Assembly (NCBI RefSeq): GCF_014694405.1
Contig: NZ_JAAUWV010000003.1
Coordinates: forward strand, 1-64,000
Source: Pseudoalteromonas sp. S16_S37
GTDB lineage: Bacteria > Pseudomonadota > Gammaproteobacteria > Enterobacterales > Alteromonadaceae
Length of the DNA: 64,000 nt
Direction of reading: 5' to 3'
The stretch's first letter is position 1, and every line of letters starts with the position of its first letter. Below the pieces are notes generated by a model. The model saw only the letters and a program-made list of their open reading frames with translations. It had not been told where the DNA came from and ran no database searches. The position numbers were made by a program, and so were the translations under genes. This document shows positions 28,320 through 37,900 of the stretch, piece by piece.

Positions 28320-30983
28320 TCAAAATTGATAACGTAGGCCTGCGTAAAATCGTCTGCCGTTTGCATATATGCCAGTAGGTGCATATTCGTTACGATCAAA
28401 GGTATAAATTTGCTCGTCGGTTAAATTGATAAACTCAAATTGCAGATCAAGCTGATGGGTGAGTTTTATGCTCAGGTTGCCATCCAATTGACCGTAGTTG
28501 TCCATCATGGTCTCTCCTATGCCCGTGGCAAAACGGGTTCGATAGTTGTAACTGAGTCGAATGCTGATTTGATGGTCTTCATAGTAAGCTGTGATATTGG
28601 CACTATGCCTGGATGTGCCCGGGACGGAGGTGCCCGGGACGGAGGTGCCCGGGACGGAGGTGCCCGAGACGGAGGTGCCCGGGACGGAGGTGCCCGGGAC
28701 GTTATTTGGTGCGTTATCGCGTTTACCATCGACAAATGTGTAATTTGCTATCACACCGAAGCCATAAGCAAGAGCTTGCTGGTAGCTCAACTCCATTCCT
28801 CTGATACTGCCGCCAGCACCATTATTGGGTCTGTCGATAGACATTAAAATACCTTCGTGATGCTCTAACTTCCGCTCAAACTCAATGAATGACTCAACAT
28901 CTTTATTAAAAACAGCAATAGAGGCAAGGCCAGCGTCGGCAAAATACCACTCTAAGCTTGCATCGAACTGGGCTGCACGGTAGGGATCTAAATTGGCGTT
29001 CCCGCCTTGTCCTTGTGCTTGTGTGACGTTGTAGTTTGTTGAGGGCATAAGGTGATGAAACTGCGCACGCGACATTACTCTGGCCATGGCAAAACGCGCT
29101 ACCACAGCGTCATTAATGTCTACTTTTAAATTAGCACTGGGTAAAATATCGGTGTAATGTCGGCTCTCTTGCTGCCAAAGGTAGCTATCTGGCGCTTCAA
29201 TTGGTGAGGCCACACGTTTAAACGCTCCTGAGTCTTGAATAGTTTTTACCAATCGCATACCGATATTGGCAGAAAAGGATTCGGTGGATAATTGTAATTG
29301 CCCGTAACTTGCCAAGGTTTGTTCACTAATATTAAAGCGGCTGGCTTTTTCAACTTCTTGCTGAAAATTAAGCGTGTCAAAGTCTCTAGCCAACATGGAT
29401 AAATTAGCATAGCTATAGTGTTTAAGAGTTTGCTCGTTACCTATGTCCTTTAGGTAGTTTTTGGGCAAGCTTGCGGAGTAATCAGCCAAGGTTGTTTTAA
29501 GTTGACCTGCAAGACCATTGAGCCCTCCATCTTGTGAGCGGTAACGTATAAAATCTCGCTGGTGGTCTTTGAGTTTAAAACCGAATTTAAATGCATCGAC
29601 AACTTTACTGTTAAAGGCATAGGTAAAATCAGCTTGCGCAAAATAGGCATCGTCTTGAGCGTTTTGGCTATCTTTTCTTGCCTGTGTTAAAAACCAATTA
29701 GCACCATCACTTGGGGAGGTGGTGTAGTTAGTGAGGATATTTTTTCGACCAGACGTATTGACCCAAAAGCCTGTATTGGCAGCAAATTGCGAAGTAACAT
29801 CTGCCGCAGTGCCGCCATCACCCAAACTAGCACCAAGTTGCCATTGTGTTGACCAATAGATGCCATCGTAATGCAAATCTAAATGTGCACTTTTGGTACT
29901 CAGTTGTGAATCTCTCCAAATCGCTTCCATACCGGTGTTAAATGGTCCATCCACAGGCAAATAATGTGCATTAACGAGCGTACCATCAATGACTTCAATA
30001 TCCTTAACTGCTCCACCAAAGTCCAGCGACTGTGCACTTTGCCATAAAAAGTTTTGGTTGTTATTGTCGGCATTAAGGTGAGAGTAAAGTACATAGGTGT
30101 CGAGTCGCCAGCGTGGTGAAAACTGAATTGCAGCATCGATAGTGTAAGCATGTAACTCTCTTTGTTGTTGGAATAGTGCTGAGCCACCACCGCCAGGAAA
30201 CCATAGCGTTTGTTGTTTTGCAGATGGTGATTGCGCTTTGCCGAACCAATTATTGTCGCTACCTTGAAACAGCGTTCGTTCATGCCAGCCCCATGACTCG
30301 AGTCCGTCACGTCGTAAGCTTCTGTCTCGCTTGGTTGCGGTAAATAACAGCGCATAGTTATGGTCTGGGCTGTGGTAGTTATACACGGCAGACAGCTGCG
30401 GATCGACTTCATCGCTTAAGTCATTGTATTGTAGTTGCGCAGTCACAACAGCGTATCCTGAGGGGGTCAGTAAAGGGTCTCGGGTTTTTATATTGATAGC
30501 ACCGCCGAGCGAACCTTCATCTTGAGACGCTTGGGGAGTTTTATAGACTTCTAAACTAGAGACTATTTCGCTAGGTAGCAGCGTAAAGTTAAATCCTCTG
30601 CTAGGTTGGCTTGAAATCCACCAGTCGGCAGAAGCCAGATATTGGCCATTGAGGTAGGTTCTGTTTTGTTCGGGCGTTGTGCCACGAACACCAATACGTT
30701 CTCCTTCGCCTTGCGCTCTGGATAGAGAAATCCCCGTAATTCGTTGTAAAGCCTCTGCGACATTTTTATCGGGGAACTTGCCTATATCTTCGGCACTGAT
30801 CGTATCTGAAACTTGTTGATTGTGTCGTTTATTACTGAGAGACTTGACAACGCTGTCATTAAAGGCGCGAATTTCAATGCGTTCAAGTGCATTTTCAGTT
30901 GTATGATCTTGCTCATTAGCATAACTTGAACTTGCAATAACTATGATACTGCAAGCTGTTGTACGGATTAGAAATTCAGACAT
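28320..30983 (-). CDS. TonB-dependent receptor 2 with a pentapeptide repeat loop
   Basis: An 887-residue receptor from the chosen ATG at 30983 (MSEFLIRTTACS...), which opens the signal peptide; a start 25 codons upstream is less likely. The plug shows DTISAEDIGKFPDKNVAEALQRITGISLSR, the hallmark of the Xanthomonas/Caulobacter-type (TIGR01782-like) receptors for complex nutrients, and closely parallels receptor 3 at 35330. Near the C-terminus the unit VPGTS is repeated six times in tandem (28611-28700) at a point where receptor 3 has a single IPGNS. It is divergent from a membrane transcription regulator at 31083. The substrate is unknown. Confidence 0.92.
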   Translation of the reverse strand: MSEFLIRTTACSIIVIASSSYANEQDHTTENALERIEIRAFNDSVVKSLSNKRHNQQVSDTISAEDIGKFPDKNVAEALQRITGISLSRAQGEGERIGVRGTTPEQNRTYLNGQYLASADWWISSQPSRGFNFTLLPSEIVSSLEVYKTPQASQDEGSLGGAINIKTRDPLLTPSGYAVVTAQLQYNDLSDEVDPQLSAVYNYHSPDHNYALLFTATKRDRSLRRDGLESWGWHERTLFQGSDNNWFGKAQSPSAKQQTLWFPGGGGSALFQQQRELHAYTIDAAIQFSPRWRLDTYVLYSHLNADNNNQNFLWQSAQSLDFGGAVKDIEVIDGTLVNAHYLPVDGPFNTGMEAIWRDSQLSTKSAHLDLHYDGIYWSTQWQLGASLGDGGTAADVTSQFAANTGFWVNTSGRKNILTNYTTSPSDGANWFLTQARKDSQNAQDDAYFAQADFTYAFNSKVVDAFKFGFKLKDHQRDFIRYRSQDGGLNGLAGQLKTTLADYSASLPKNYLKDIGNEQTLKHYSYANLSMLARDFDTLNFQQEVEKASRFNISEQTLASYGQLQLSTESFSANIGMRLVKTIQDSGAFKRVASPIEAPDSYLWQQESRHYTDILPSANLKVDINDAVVARFAMARVMSRAQFHHLMPSTNYNVTQAQGQGGNANLDPYRAAQFDASLEWYFADAGLASIAVFNKDVESFIEFERKLEHHEGILMSIDRPNNGAGGSIRGMELSYQQALAYGFGVIANYTFVDGKRDNAPNNVPGTSVPGTSVSGTSVPGTSVPGTSVPGTSRHSANITAYYEDHQISIRLSYNYRTRFATGIGETMMDNYGQLDGNLSIKLTHQLDLQFEFINLTDEQIYTFDRNEYAPTGIYANGRRFYAGLRYQF
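28611..28700 (-). repeat. Six tandem 15-bp units in receptor 2
   Basis: Six 15-bp units (GTCCCGGGCACCTCC in coding sense) with one substitution in the third and one in the sixth. Each encodes VPGTS (VSGTS in the third). The length is a multiple of three, so gain or loss of units keeps the frame. The array is far richer in G+C than its surroundings. Confidence 0.95.
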
Positions 30984-31082
30984 AGTGATCAACTTAAAAT
31001 ACAAGCTAGTTACCTTTGATTGATACCCATAATACGCTTTTATTACAAGCCTAACCATAGTTAAAGAAAGTTTTAGTCGTGG

Positions 31083-33179
31083 ATGGTAGATAACCTAAAT
31101 AAACGTTTTTTAATCAATGAGATACTGATCGATTTTGACAATTTATCTGTGAAAGTCGACGGCTCTAAAAGAAGCATCGAAGCGAAGCATGCCGCATTGT
31201 TATATCTATTGATTAGCAATAAAGGGCAGGTTGTTACACGCGAAGAAATCCTTAACGCTGTATGGCCCGGTACCATTGTCAGTGATAACTCTGTCAGTCA
31301 ATTAGTGGCTCAGCTCAGGCGATTGCTTGGTGACAACTCTTCTAATTCAAAAATTATTAAAACCGTGCCGCGCATCGGCTATCAATGTATTGCGCAAATC
31401 GAAAAGGCCCCCTCGTTACTTGAAAAAGTAGAAGTGCTCTCACGAGGTCGCGGCGCCCATTTTGGTGCAATGGGGTTTGTGGTTGGCGTGTTAATCACGG
31501 CACTTATCGCTGTAGGGCTCGAATATTGGTATCAACAAACTCAGCAAAGTGATTTGCAAGAAACGCGAATTACCTCATCACCGGGTGCAGAAGTATTTAT
31601 TCGTTTTTCGCCTAACGGTAAATACCTTGCTTATAGTTATCTTGCGCAGGGCGCCGATCAGTTTGATTTAGCGGTTTACGACCTTGAGACAAAGATCACT
31701 CACACGATTAAAAATAGCGGCTACAGCGAAGAGTCGGCTAGTTGGTCAAATGACGGACAGTGGCTGATTTATTCTCGTTCAGATCCCGTTTCTTGCGAAG
31801 TGCGTGCGCTAAATACCAAAGGACCAATTGAAACCTGGCGGCTGGCAAGAGACATGGTTTTAGAGCGTTGTAATAGTGCTCAGGACTCTGCACCTTGGTT
31901 GGAGTATCAGCCGGGTTACTTTATCTCTAAGGCGTGGGACAAACATGGTGCATATTTGCAGCTGGTTGAAGTGGCCTTAGAAAGCGACTCTGTCCGTGTT
32001 ATAGCCAAAAAGCCCCTACCGTTTAGGGACATTACCCACTACCAAGTTAAAGCTCAAAGCCTATTGTATCAGTCACAAGGTGAGGGGATTTATAGCGTTC
32101 ATTTTCGCAACTTAGGGCAAGCTGACTTTGAATCAGCGCAACTATCGTCTCAAACTTACGCAACCGTTTCTCAAGGCCTTGATAAAGATACGCTGTTGGT
32201 TGCAAAGCAAGGAATTGAACTATGGGACAAGCATGAAAAGCGCACCGTGTATGCGGGGTTTGGAGGGATATCGGAGCTGGATGTTAATAGGCAATCTTCA
32301 ATATCGGCTCACACTGAAGGAATAGCGGAAATTAACTTCTACGAACTTGAAATCACAGACACATTTATTACTACGCAAAAACAGCTCACTTCTTCATCAA
32401 GGATGGACCTAAATGCTACAGTTTCTAAAGATGGTGCAAATTTTGTTTATGCTTCGGTAAGTGCCAATAATCGAAATCAACAGCAGTTTGAGCTGTGGCA
32501 TAAACATGTCTTTAGGCCAACATCGAGCTTATTAGGTATGCTGCCTGTAGGCGAAGTGCCGCATATGCTGTTGCTAGCGCCTGATGGTGATTATTTAGCG
32601 GTGCTTAGTAAAGCTAACCGCGTATTTTTGGTGAGCATGTTTACCAAAGAAGTTAAAAAAGTCATAGATGGATTTACGCAGATTGCTAATCTCTCCTGGG
32701 ATGAAAAAGGTAAACGCTTATTTTATAAAGCTAAACTCGGTAATGAACAGCCATGGCAAGCGTGGTCATTTGATATATCGATAGGACAAAGTGAGCGCAA
32801 GCAATCAAGTATTTCTGACTCGTCACTACCGATAGAGCAAAAAAATATCAGCTTTATTAATTATCAAGACCAGTTGCGCCGTTTGTTGATAAATAAGTTA
32901 GATAGCCAATTTGATGTTGAGCAATTGCGGGTGTCGTTATCGTTATATCAACCAGCAGCCTATCAAGATGGAATTTACTTTGTATTAAAAAAAGGTCATC
33001 AATTGCTGTTATATCGTTACTTAAGCAAAGATGATACAGTCAAACTGATTCAACCCATTGGTTTACATCTTTATTCTGGTGTTTCTGAGTTACAAGTGGT
33101 GTCCAGTTTTGATGGCTCAAAAGTGATCTTTAACCGCATCAATAATTACGAAAGCGATATTGTACTATTACGCCATTAA
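31083..33179 (+). CDS. Membrane-anchored OmpR-type winged-helix regulator with periplasmic beta-propeller
   Basis: A 698-residue CadC/ToxR-type one-component regulator. Residues about 10-108 form the OmpR-like winged helix (GQVVTREEILNAVWPGTIVSDNSVSQLVAQLRRLLGD is its core, followed by TVPRIGYQC). One membrane helix lies at about 129-147. The rest is a periplasmic TolB/WD40-like propeller (EVFIRFSPNGKYLAYSY, SASWSNDGQWLIYSRSD, MLLLAPDGDYLAVLS). It is divergent from TonB-dependent receptor 2 with about 100 bp between the starts, so it probably controls that gene in response to a periplasmic signal. Confidence 0.9.
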   Translation: MVDNLNKRFLINEILIDFDNLSVKVDGSKRSIEAKHAALLYLLISNKGQVVTREEILNAVWPGTIVSDNSVSQLVAQLRRLLGDNSSNSKIIKTVPRIGYQCIAQIEKAPSLLEKVEVLSRGRGAHFGAMGFVVGVLITALIAVGLEYWYQQTQQSDLQETRITSSPGAEVFIRFSPNGKYLAYSYLAQGADQFDLAVYDLETKITHTIKNSGYSEESASWSNDGQWLIYSRSDPVSCEVRALNTKGPIETWRLARDMVLERCNSAQDSAPWLEYQPGYFISKAWDKHGAYLQLVEVALESDSVRVIAKKPLPFRDITHYQVKAQSLLYQSQGEGIYSVHFRNLGQADFESAQLSSQTYATVSQGLDKDTLLVAKQGIELWDKHEKRTVYAGFGGISELDVNRQSSISAHTEGIAEINFYELEITDTFITTQKQLTSSSRMDLNATVSKDGANFVYASVSANNRNQQQFELWHKHVFRPTSSLLGMLPVGEVPHMLLLAPDGDYLAVLSKANRVFLVSMFTKEVKKVIDGFTQIANLSWDEKGKRLFYKAKLGNEQPWQAWSFDISIGQSERKQSSISDSSLPIEQKNISFINYQDQLRRLLINKLDSQFDVEQLRVSLSLYQPAAYQDGIYFVLKKGHQLLLYRYLSKDDTVKLIQPIGLHLYSGVSELQVVSSFDGSKVIFNRINNYESDIVLLRH

Positions 33180-33238
33180 TAGTGTCCCCTCTGGGGGACG
33201 TTGTTTTAGTCGAAGATAATTGGAGGTAATAAAGGGAA

Positions 33239-33706
33239 ATGACGATAGAGATTAGAAAGGCAACTTTGCACGATGCACAAGCAATTAGCCAGTTGATCAC
33301 AACACTTACTGAAAAATATGTGTGTCCAACTTGTGAGGATTCGGCGCGTGATATCTTACGTAACTCAATGTCAGTGCAATGTATTGCATCCTATTTATCC
33401 GACAACTATCTATACATGGTTGCGATAAATGAAAGGGATGAAATAGTGGGCGTTGCAGGTATTAAAGATAGTAGTCATCTGTACCATCTTTTTGTTAGTG
33501 ATGATTATCAAGGACTCGGCTTATCACGTAGGCTATGGGAATGTGTTAAAGCGCAGGCTCTAAATAATGGCAATACAGGGCGTTTTACCGTTAATTCAGC
33601 ACTTAATGCGGAAAGTGTGTATCTTCGTTTTGGTTTTAAGCGTCTTGAAGGGGTTAGAAATCGACAAGGGGTGTTAGATATCCCTATGGCATTAGAAATC
33701 CAGTAA
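33239..33706 (+). CDS. GNAT family N-acetyltransferase
   Basis: A 155-residue acetyltransferase. The acetyl-CoA-binding motif A is seen as HLFVSDDYQGLGLSRRLWECVKAQ (Q/RxxGxG/A pattern), followed by the beta-bulge and NSALNAESVYLRFGFKRLEG. The N-terminal IEIRKATLHDAQAISQLI is typical. The acceptor substrate is unknown. A strong GGAGG site lies upstream of the ATG. It begins 59 nt after the regulator gene and may be transcribed with it. Confidence 0.88.
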   Translation: MTIEIRKATLHDAQAISQLITTLTEKYVCPTCEDSARDILRNSMSVQCIASYLSDNYLYMVAINERDEIVGVAGIKDSSHLYHLFVSDDYQGLGLSRRLWECVKAQALNNGNTGRFTVNSALNAESVYLRFGFKRLEGVRNRQGVLDIPMALEIQ

Positions 33707-33727
33707 CGTATATCTGCCTGTAAAAAT

Positions 33728-35062
33728 TTAATTTAAAGTGGCTAAACTCGCTAAAAATTCAGTTATTTTTTGGCTACTCCAGTGGCGTTTATTCGCTGAG
33801 TTTAGTGCTTGCGTAGCAAGTTTTTTGGCATCCGATGGCGATGCGGCAAGCTTTGCACAAAGTAAGAGCAATTGCGGATGATGCGCATCAATTTTCAGCC
33901 CTTTATCCAGCCATAATTTTGTTTTATCTCGATATATATTTTGTGTGACGTATCTATCGGTCAATTTGATAATGGAGCGCAAGTGATCTTGTTCAGAGGC
34001 TTCTTCTAGGAGCTTGATAGCTTGTCCAGTATCCGCGTCATTTCCATTTTTAAGTAAGAGCGTGGCTAATCGGTATTTGGCGATGTCCATTGTTTTTGCT
34101 GCATGTGCTAACCAAAGCGCAGCTAGGGCGTGATTATTAGATGTCAGCAACTGTGTGGCGATACGATACTGGGCGATATTCAAGCCATTTTTGGCCGCCG
34201 CCAGCAGTAGCTCATCCGTTGGATTATCTGAGCGCCAGTGATAGCGCAATAGCTGATAGGCGTTGTAGTCTTTCATGCTTAGCCAGTTGGCGATTTTATA
34301 TTGAACTTGCGCCATACCTTGCTCCGCGGCATTGATGCTTTGCCGTAACTCAGTTTCGTAGGCCTTTTTCTGAATTGGCAGTGTCTGTTTGTACTGCTCT
34401 CCTTTATACGTTGTAAAGTGATACACCAACGTATGATTTTGTTTAGCATCGCTATAACGCCACCTTTCGACGGCGTTGAGCAAGCTGGCGGTAAATATAT
34501 GTTTAGGATAACTATCGACCACTTCAATGTTGATTGCTTTGCCACTGTCATCTATATCGAATTCTAACCATACCCATCCCTCAATGCCTTGGCGCACCGC
34601 TTCTTGTGGGTATTTTGGCAGTTCATCATGGACTTTGTATATGGTTGGCTCATTTGATAGTTGGGTTAGGTCGTTTAGCGTAGCATTTAAGCGATATGCA
34701 GACTGGAGCTGTGTTCTTTGTTGTTGCAAGGTTTTGCGTAGTTTTTCTGGCTCAGTAGATTGTTGCAATACCAAGTGGGCAGTTTGCGAGGCTTCTAAAA
34801 TGCCAAAATCATTTGCTAACGAAAACCACACAAACGCTTTTTCAATACTTTTTTGTGTACCTTGTCCGTGCAGATACATCACCGCGAGGTTATACATCGC
34901 ATCTGCATTGCCTATCTTGGCAAGGTGATTAAATTCTGTAAAAGCTAACGGATAGTCGGCTTCTTGGTAGGCTAGTGTGGCACTGTATAGATCTGCTTTG
35001 ACCAGCCAGCTACAGCCAAGTAAGTAATAAATAGTAAGTCGAGTAATGAGATTATTGCGCAT
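33728..35062 (-). CDS. Exported Sel1-repeat protein with internal TonB C-terminal domain
   Basis: A 444-residue protein with a signal peptide (cleavage near residue 23). One clear Sel1/TPR-like repeat lies at about 53-88 (NADAMYNLAVMYLHGQGT, KAFVWFSLAND). A TonB C-terminal domain follows at about 148-222 (PKYPQEAVRQGIEGWVWLEF, AVERWRYSDAKQNH). Further degenerate helical repeats fill the C-terminal half (MAQVQYKIANWL, IAQYRIATQLL, IAKYRLATLLLK). Unlike TonB it has no lasting N-terminal membrane anchor and no proline-rich spacer, so it is probably a periplasmic adaptor. It lies between two paralogous receptors on the same strand. An assembly or energising role is inferred. Confidence 0.82.
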   Translation of the reverse strand: MRNNLITRLTIYYLLGCSWLVKADLYSATLAYQEADYPLAFTEFNHLAKIGNADAMYNLAVMYLHGQGTQKSIEKAFVWFSLANDFGILEASQTAHLVLQQSTEPEKLRKTLQQQRTQLQSAYRLNATLNDLTQLSNEPTIYKVHDELPKYPQEAVRQGIEGWVWLEFDIDDSGKAINIEVVDSYPKHIFTASLLNAVERWRYSDAKQNHTLVYHFTTYKGEQYKQTLPIQKKAYETELRQSINAAEQGMAQVQYKIANWLSMKDYNAYQLLRYHWRSDNPTDELLLAAAKNGLNIAQYRIATQLLTSNNHALAALWLAHAAKTMDIAKYRLATLLLKNGNDADTGQAIKLLEEASEQDHLRSIIKLTDRYVTQNIYRDKTKLWLDKGLKIDAHHPQLLLLCAKLAASPSDAKKLATQALNSANKRHWSSQKITEFLASLATLN

Positions 35063-35157
35063 CTTATTGGGTGACTCATCCTTTGACTTATGTTTATTAA
35101 AAGATATTGATTTTGGACTGATTATCTAACCACACTATGGGGAAAATATAAATAATA

Positions 35158-35188
35158 AAAGCTGATAGCGTTGGCTATCAGCTTTTAA
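35158..35188 (-). terminator. Terminator of TonB-dependent receptor 3
   Basis: AAAAGCTGATAGC pairs with GCTATCAGCTTTT; on the minus strand the stem is followed by TTTTATTATTT. It lies 142 bp after the receptor 3 stop. Confidence 0.75.
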
Positions 35189-35329
35189 ACCCCGGGCAGG
35201 GAGTTTATTAAGTCGACCCTGTGTTAGCAAAATACGACTTAATCCTTTTCGACATAGCTTGCGCCTGTCATGAAACTTATGCAGATCTTAAATATAGGTG
35301 CATAAGTTGTGTTTGTCGTTTGTTGGGCA

Positions 35330-37900
35330 TTAGAAGTTAAATCTAATGCCTGCGCTATAACGCCTTCCGTCAGCATAAACACTGGTCAGTGCTTGCTTAA
35401 CGCCCTCTTTTTGATAGCTAAATGTATGCTCGTCGGTGAGATTAATTGCTTCAATCACCAAAGCAATATTGTCACTGTAGTTATAAGTAACATTGGCATC
35501 TACCTGACCATAGTCATCAATATAACCCGGATAATCGCGGCCGCTATCATACCCTGTTCGATAGTTGTATGAGAGGCGGGCACTAATGAATTCGTTTTCA
35601 TAGTAAGAACTCAAATTAACCGTATGCTCCGAGTTACCAGGGATGGTGATGTCGTTGCCATCGTTATCTTTAGCTTCACCATCAACATAGGTATAGTTTG
35701 CGCTAATACCTAACCCTTCATATAGCTCCTGTTGATAGCCAAACTCTAACCCTTGAATTCGTCCAGCCTTGCCATTGATGGGGCGACTGATAAGGACTTC
35801 TTTACCTTCATGAACTTCCAAAGCGGGTTTGCTTTCGATGAATGACTGTATGTCTTTGTAGAAAAAGACCGCAGAGAATAGACCCGCATCGTTGAAGTAC
35901 CATTCAATACCTGCGTCGAATTGAGTGGCACGGTATGGGTCGATATTGGGGTTGCCACCTGTACCAGTTTGAGTTTCTAAGTTATATGACGTAGATGCCG
36001 TCATATCCGCATAGTCAGGGCGAGACATAACGCGTGCAGCAGAGAATCGCATCAATAAATCTTCATCTAAATCAACGGCTAGGTTAACGCTAGGTAAAAT
36101 ATCAAAGTAGTCTTTCTCTTGCGTTGTCCATACCTGTGCACCAGCTTGGCCCGCGTAAGCTGAAGATGTTTGTTTGGTATTCACAAGCCTCACCCCTAAG
36201 TTACCCCGTAAGCCATCGGCATCTAAGTTGGCTTTGATATAGGCGGCGGTGATTTTTTCATTAATATCAAAGGTACTGGCCTTCAGTACTCGATAATTCC
36301 AACCAAGAGCATCGCCGTGTTGGCGAATTTTATCTGAGTCTGTAATTGCGTAGCTGCGCGTCGTACCGTCTGATCCAAGTCCTGATAGATAATCAGATGG
36401 CATCGACTTTGAGTAATCTGCTAAGTTCCAGTTGAGGTCGGTGCGGTTATCAGTTGTATGCTTGGTGTTGAAGCGCGAATGATCTCTGTACTTTATACCG
36501 ACTTTGAGTTGGTTAAAAATGGCAACATCGATAGGGCGCTTAAAGTCTGCTTGAAAATAAGTTTCATCGTCTTTGGCATCGTTGTTATCGTAGCGTAAAA
36601 ACCCCAGATCCCATTTTTGCGCATCTTTTGGATCTGCCGCGTAGCTGGTACGTACATCTTCGATATGTGATGTATCAAAGCTATGCACGTAGTTCCCTTC
36701 CCAACCGACAGAGCGATCGGCTTGAGAGCCACCAGAACCTTTGGTATAACCGATGTGATATGACGACTGCCAAAGTTCTCCCAGATGGTCCACTTTCAAG
36801 TCATATGACTTGGTTTTAAGTTCTGAATCACGTACTTTGGTTTCATCTAGAATGTTGTTGCCATCAGGTGATAGGCCCAGTGTACCGCCAACAACCATTT
36901 TTCCTACTGTACTATGATCAATCACCGTAATATCGGTGTACTTAGAATTTCCATAGCCCGGCAACCATAAGAAATTTTGGTTAGTATTGTCCGCTTCTAA
37001 AGTTGAATCCAAGGCATTAAACGCAATATCCATACTGTCGTTTGGACGATATTGCAGTGCCAAGTTAATCCCAGTACGAATACGCTGTTGTGTAAACATG
37101 GCCGAACCACCACCGCCTGGGCTGTAGACGTTTTTAACTTCAGTGCCGTTTTCTAAGGTGATATCGCGGTAGGTCCAAGACCAAGCTTCTAAGCCATCTC
37201 GGCGCAGGTTACGCTCTTGTCTCACCACTGAAATAAGCGCACCAAAATCCTCTTCTTGTGTTTTAAAATTATACATAGCAGAGAGCTGCGGGTCGGTTTC
37301 ACCCGATATTTGACTGTGCTGTGCAATGATGGAACCAGCTATTTTATTAGCTTCTAAATCAAGAGGTTTACGTGTTCTCACAATAACAGTACCGCCAATA
37401 GAGCCTTCATCAATGTCGGCTTCAGGTGACTTGTATACTTCTAGACCTGAAATGATTTCAGAGGGCAGCATAGTATAATTGAAACCTCGGTTAGCCGCAG
37501 AGTTGGTCCACCAATCGGCTGAGCCTACGGCCTGACCATTAAGTAATGTTCTGTTTTGGCTTTCACCTGTACCGCGAATACTCACTCGCTCACCTTCACC
37601 ATATTGACGGGTAATTGAAACCCCAGTGATCCGTTGCAATGATTCAGCAACGTTTTGGTCCGGAAACTTACCGATATCTTCGGCGGTTACCGCATCAACA
37701 ATGGCGTCGGAGTATCTTTTGGTATTGAGTGATTTAACAACGCTGCCACGAATACCGCGAACTTGAATGACTTCTACATCACTTTGTGTATTTGCTTGGT
37801 TATTGTCTTGAGCGAGCACTAACTCAGGTGCTAATAGCACTGACCCAAGTAACGATTGGCTAATAATAACTGCCAGTTTCTTCTTGTTATTTTTGAACAT
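35330..37900 (-). CDS. TonB-dependent receptor 3
   Basis: An 856-residue outer-membrane receptor, paralog of receptor 2. It has a signal peptide (to about AQDNN), the segment VIQVRGIRGSVVKSLNTKR and the plug signature VTAEDIGKFPDQNVAESLQRITGVSITRQYGEGERVSIRG (family TIGR01782-like). The barrel ends in RRYSAGIRFNF with a terminal phenylalanine. The family typically imports oligosaccharides or peptides, but the substrate cannot be read from sequence. A good AAGGGGAA ribosome-binding site precedes the ATG. It is monocistronic, with the TonB-C/Sel1 gene downstream on the same strand. Confidence 0.93.
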   Translation of the reverse strand: MFKNNKKKLAVIISQSLLGSVLLAPELVLAQDNNQANTQSDVEVIQVRGIRGSVVKSLNTKRYSDAIVDAVTAEDIGKFPDQNVAESLQRITGVSITRQYGEGERVSIRGTGESQNRTLLNGQAVGSADWWTNSAANRGFNYTMLPSEIISGLEVYKSPEADIDEGSIGGTVIVRTRKPLDLEANKIAGSIIAQHSQISGETDPQLSAMYNFKTQEEDFGALISVVRQERNLRRDGLEAWSWTYRDITLENGTEVKNVYSPGGGGSAMFTQQRIRTGINLALQYRPNDSMDIAFNALDSTLEADNTNQNFLWLPGYGNSKYTDITVIDHSTVGKMVVGGTLGLSPDGNNILDETKVRDSELKTKSYDLKVDHLGELWQSSYHIGYTKGSGGSQADRSVGWEGNYVHSFDTSHIEDVRTSYAADPKDAQKWDLGFLRYDNNDAKDDETYFQADFKRPIDVAIFNQLKVGIKYRDHSRFNTKHTTDNRTDLNWNLADYSKSMPSDYLSGLGSDGTTRSYAITDSDKIRQHGDALGWNYRVLKASTFDINEKITAAYIKANLDADGLRGNLGVRLVNTKQTSSAYAGQAGAQVWTTQEKDYFDILPSVNLAVDLDEDLLMRFSAARVMSRPDYADMTASTSYNLETQTGTGGNPNIDPYRATQFDAGIEWYFNDAGLFSAVFFYKDIQSFIESKPALEVHEGKEVLISRPINGKAGRIQGLEFGYQQELYEGLGISANYTYVDGEAKDNDGNDITIPGNSEHTVNLSSYYENEFISARLSYNYRTGYDSGRDYPGYIDDYGQVDANVTYNYSDNIALVIEAINLTDEHTFSYQKEGVKQALTSVYADGRRYSAGIRFNF

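Noticed and set aside
28440-28847. Plus-strand frame with GARDG repeats
   Set aside because: It is the shadow of the 15-bp repeat in receptor 2; any frame through the array stays open.
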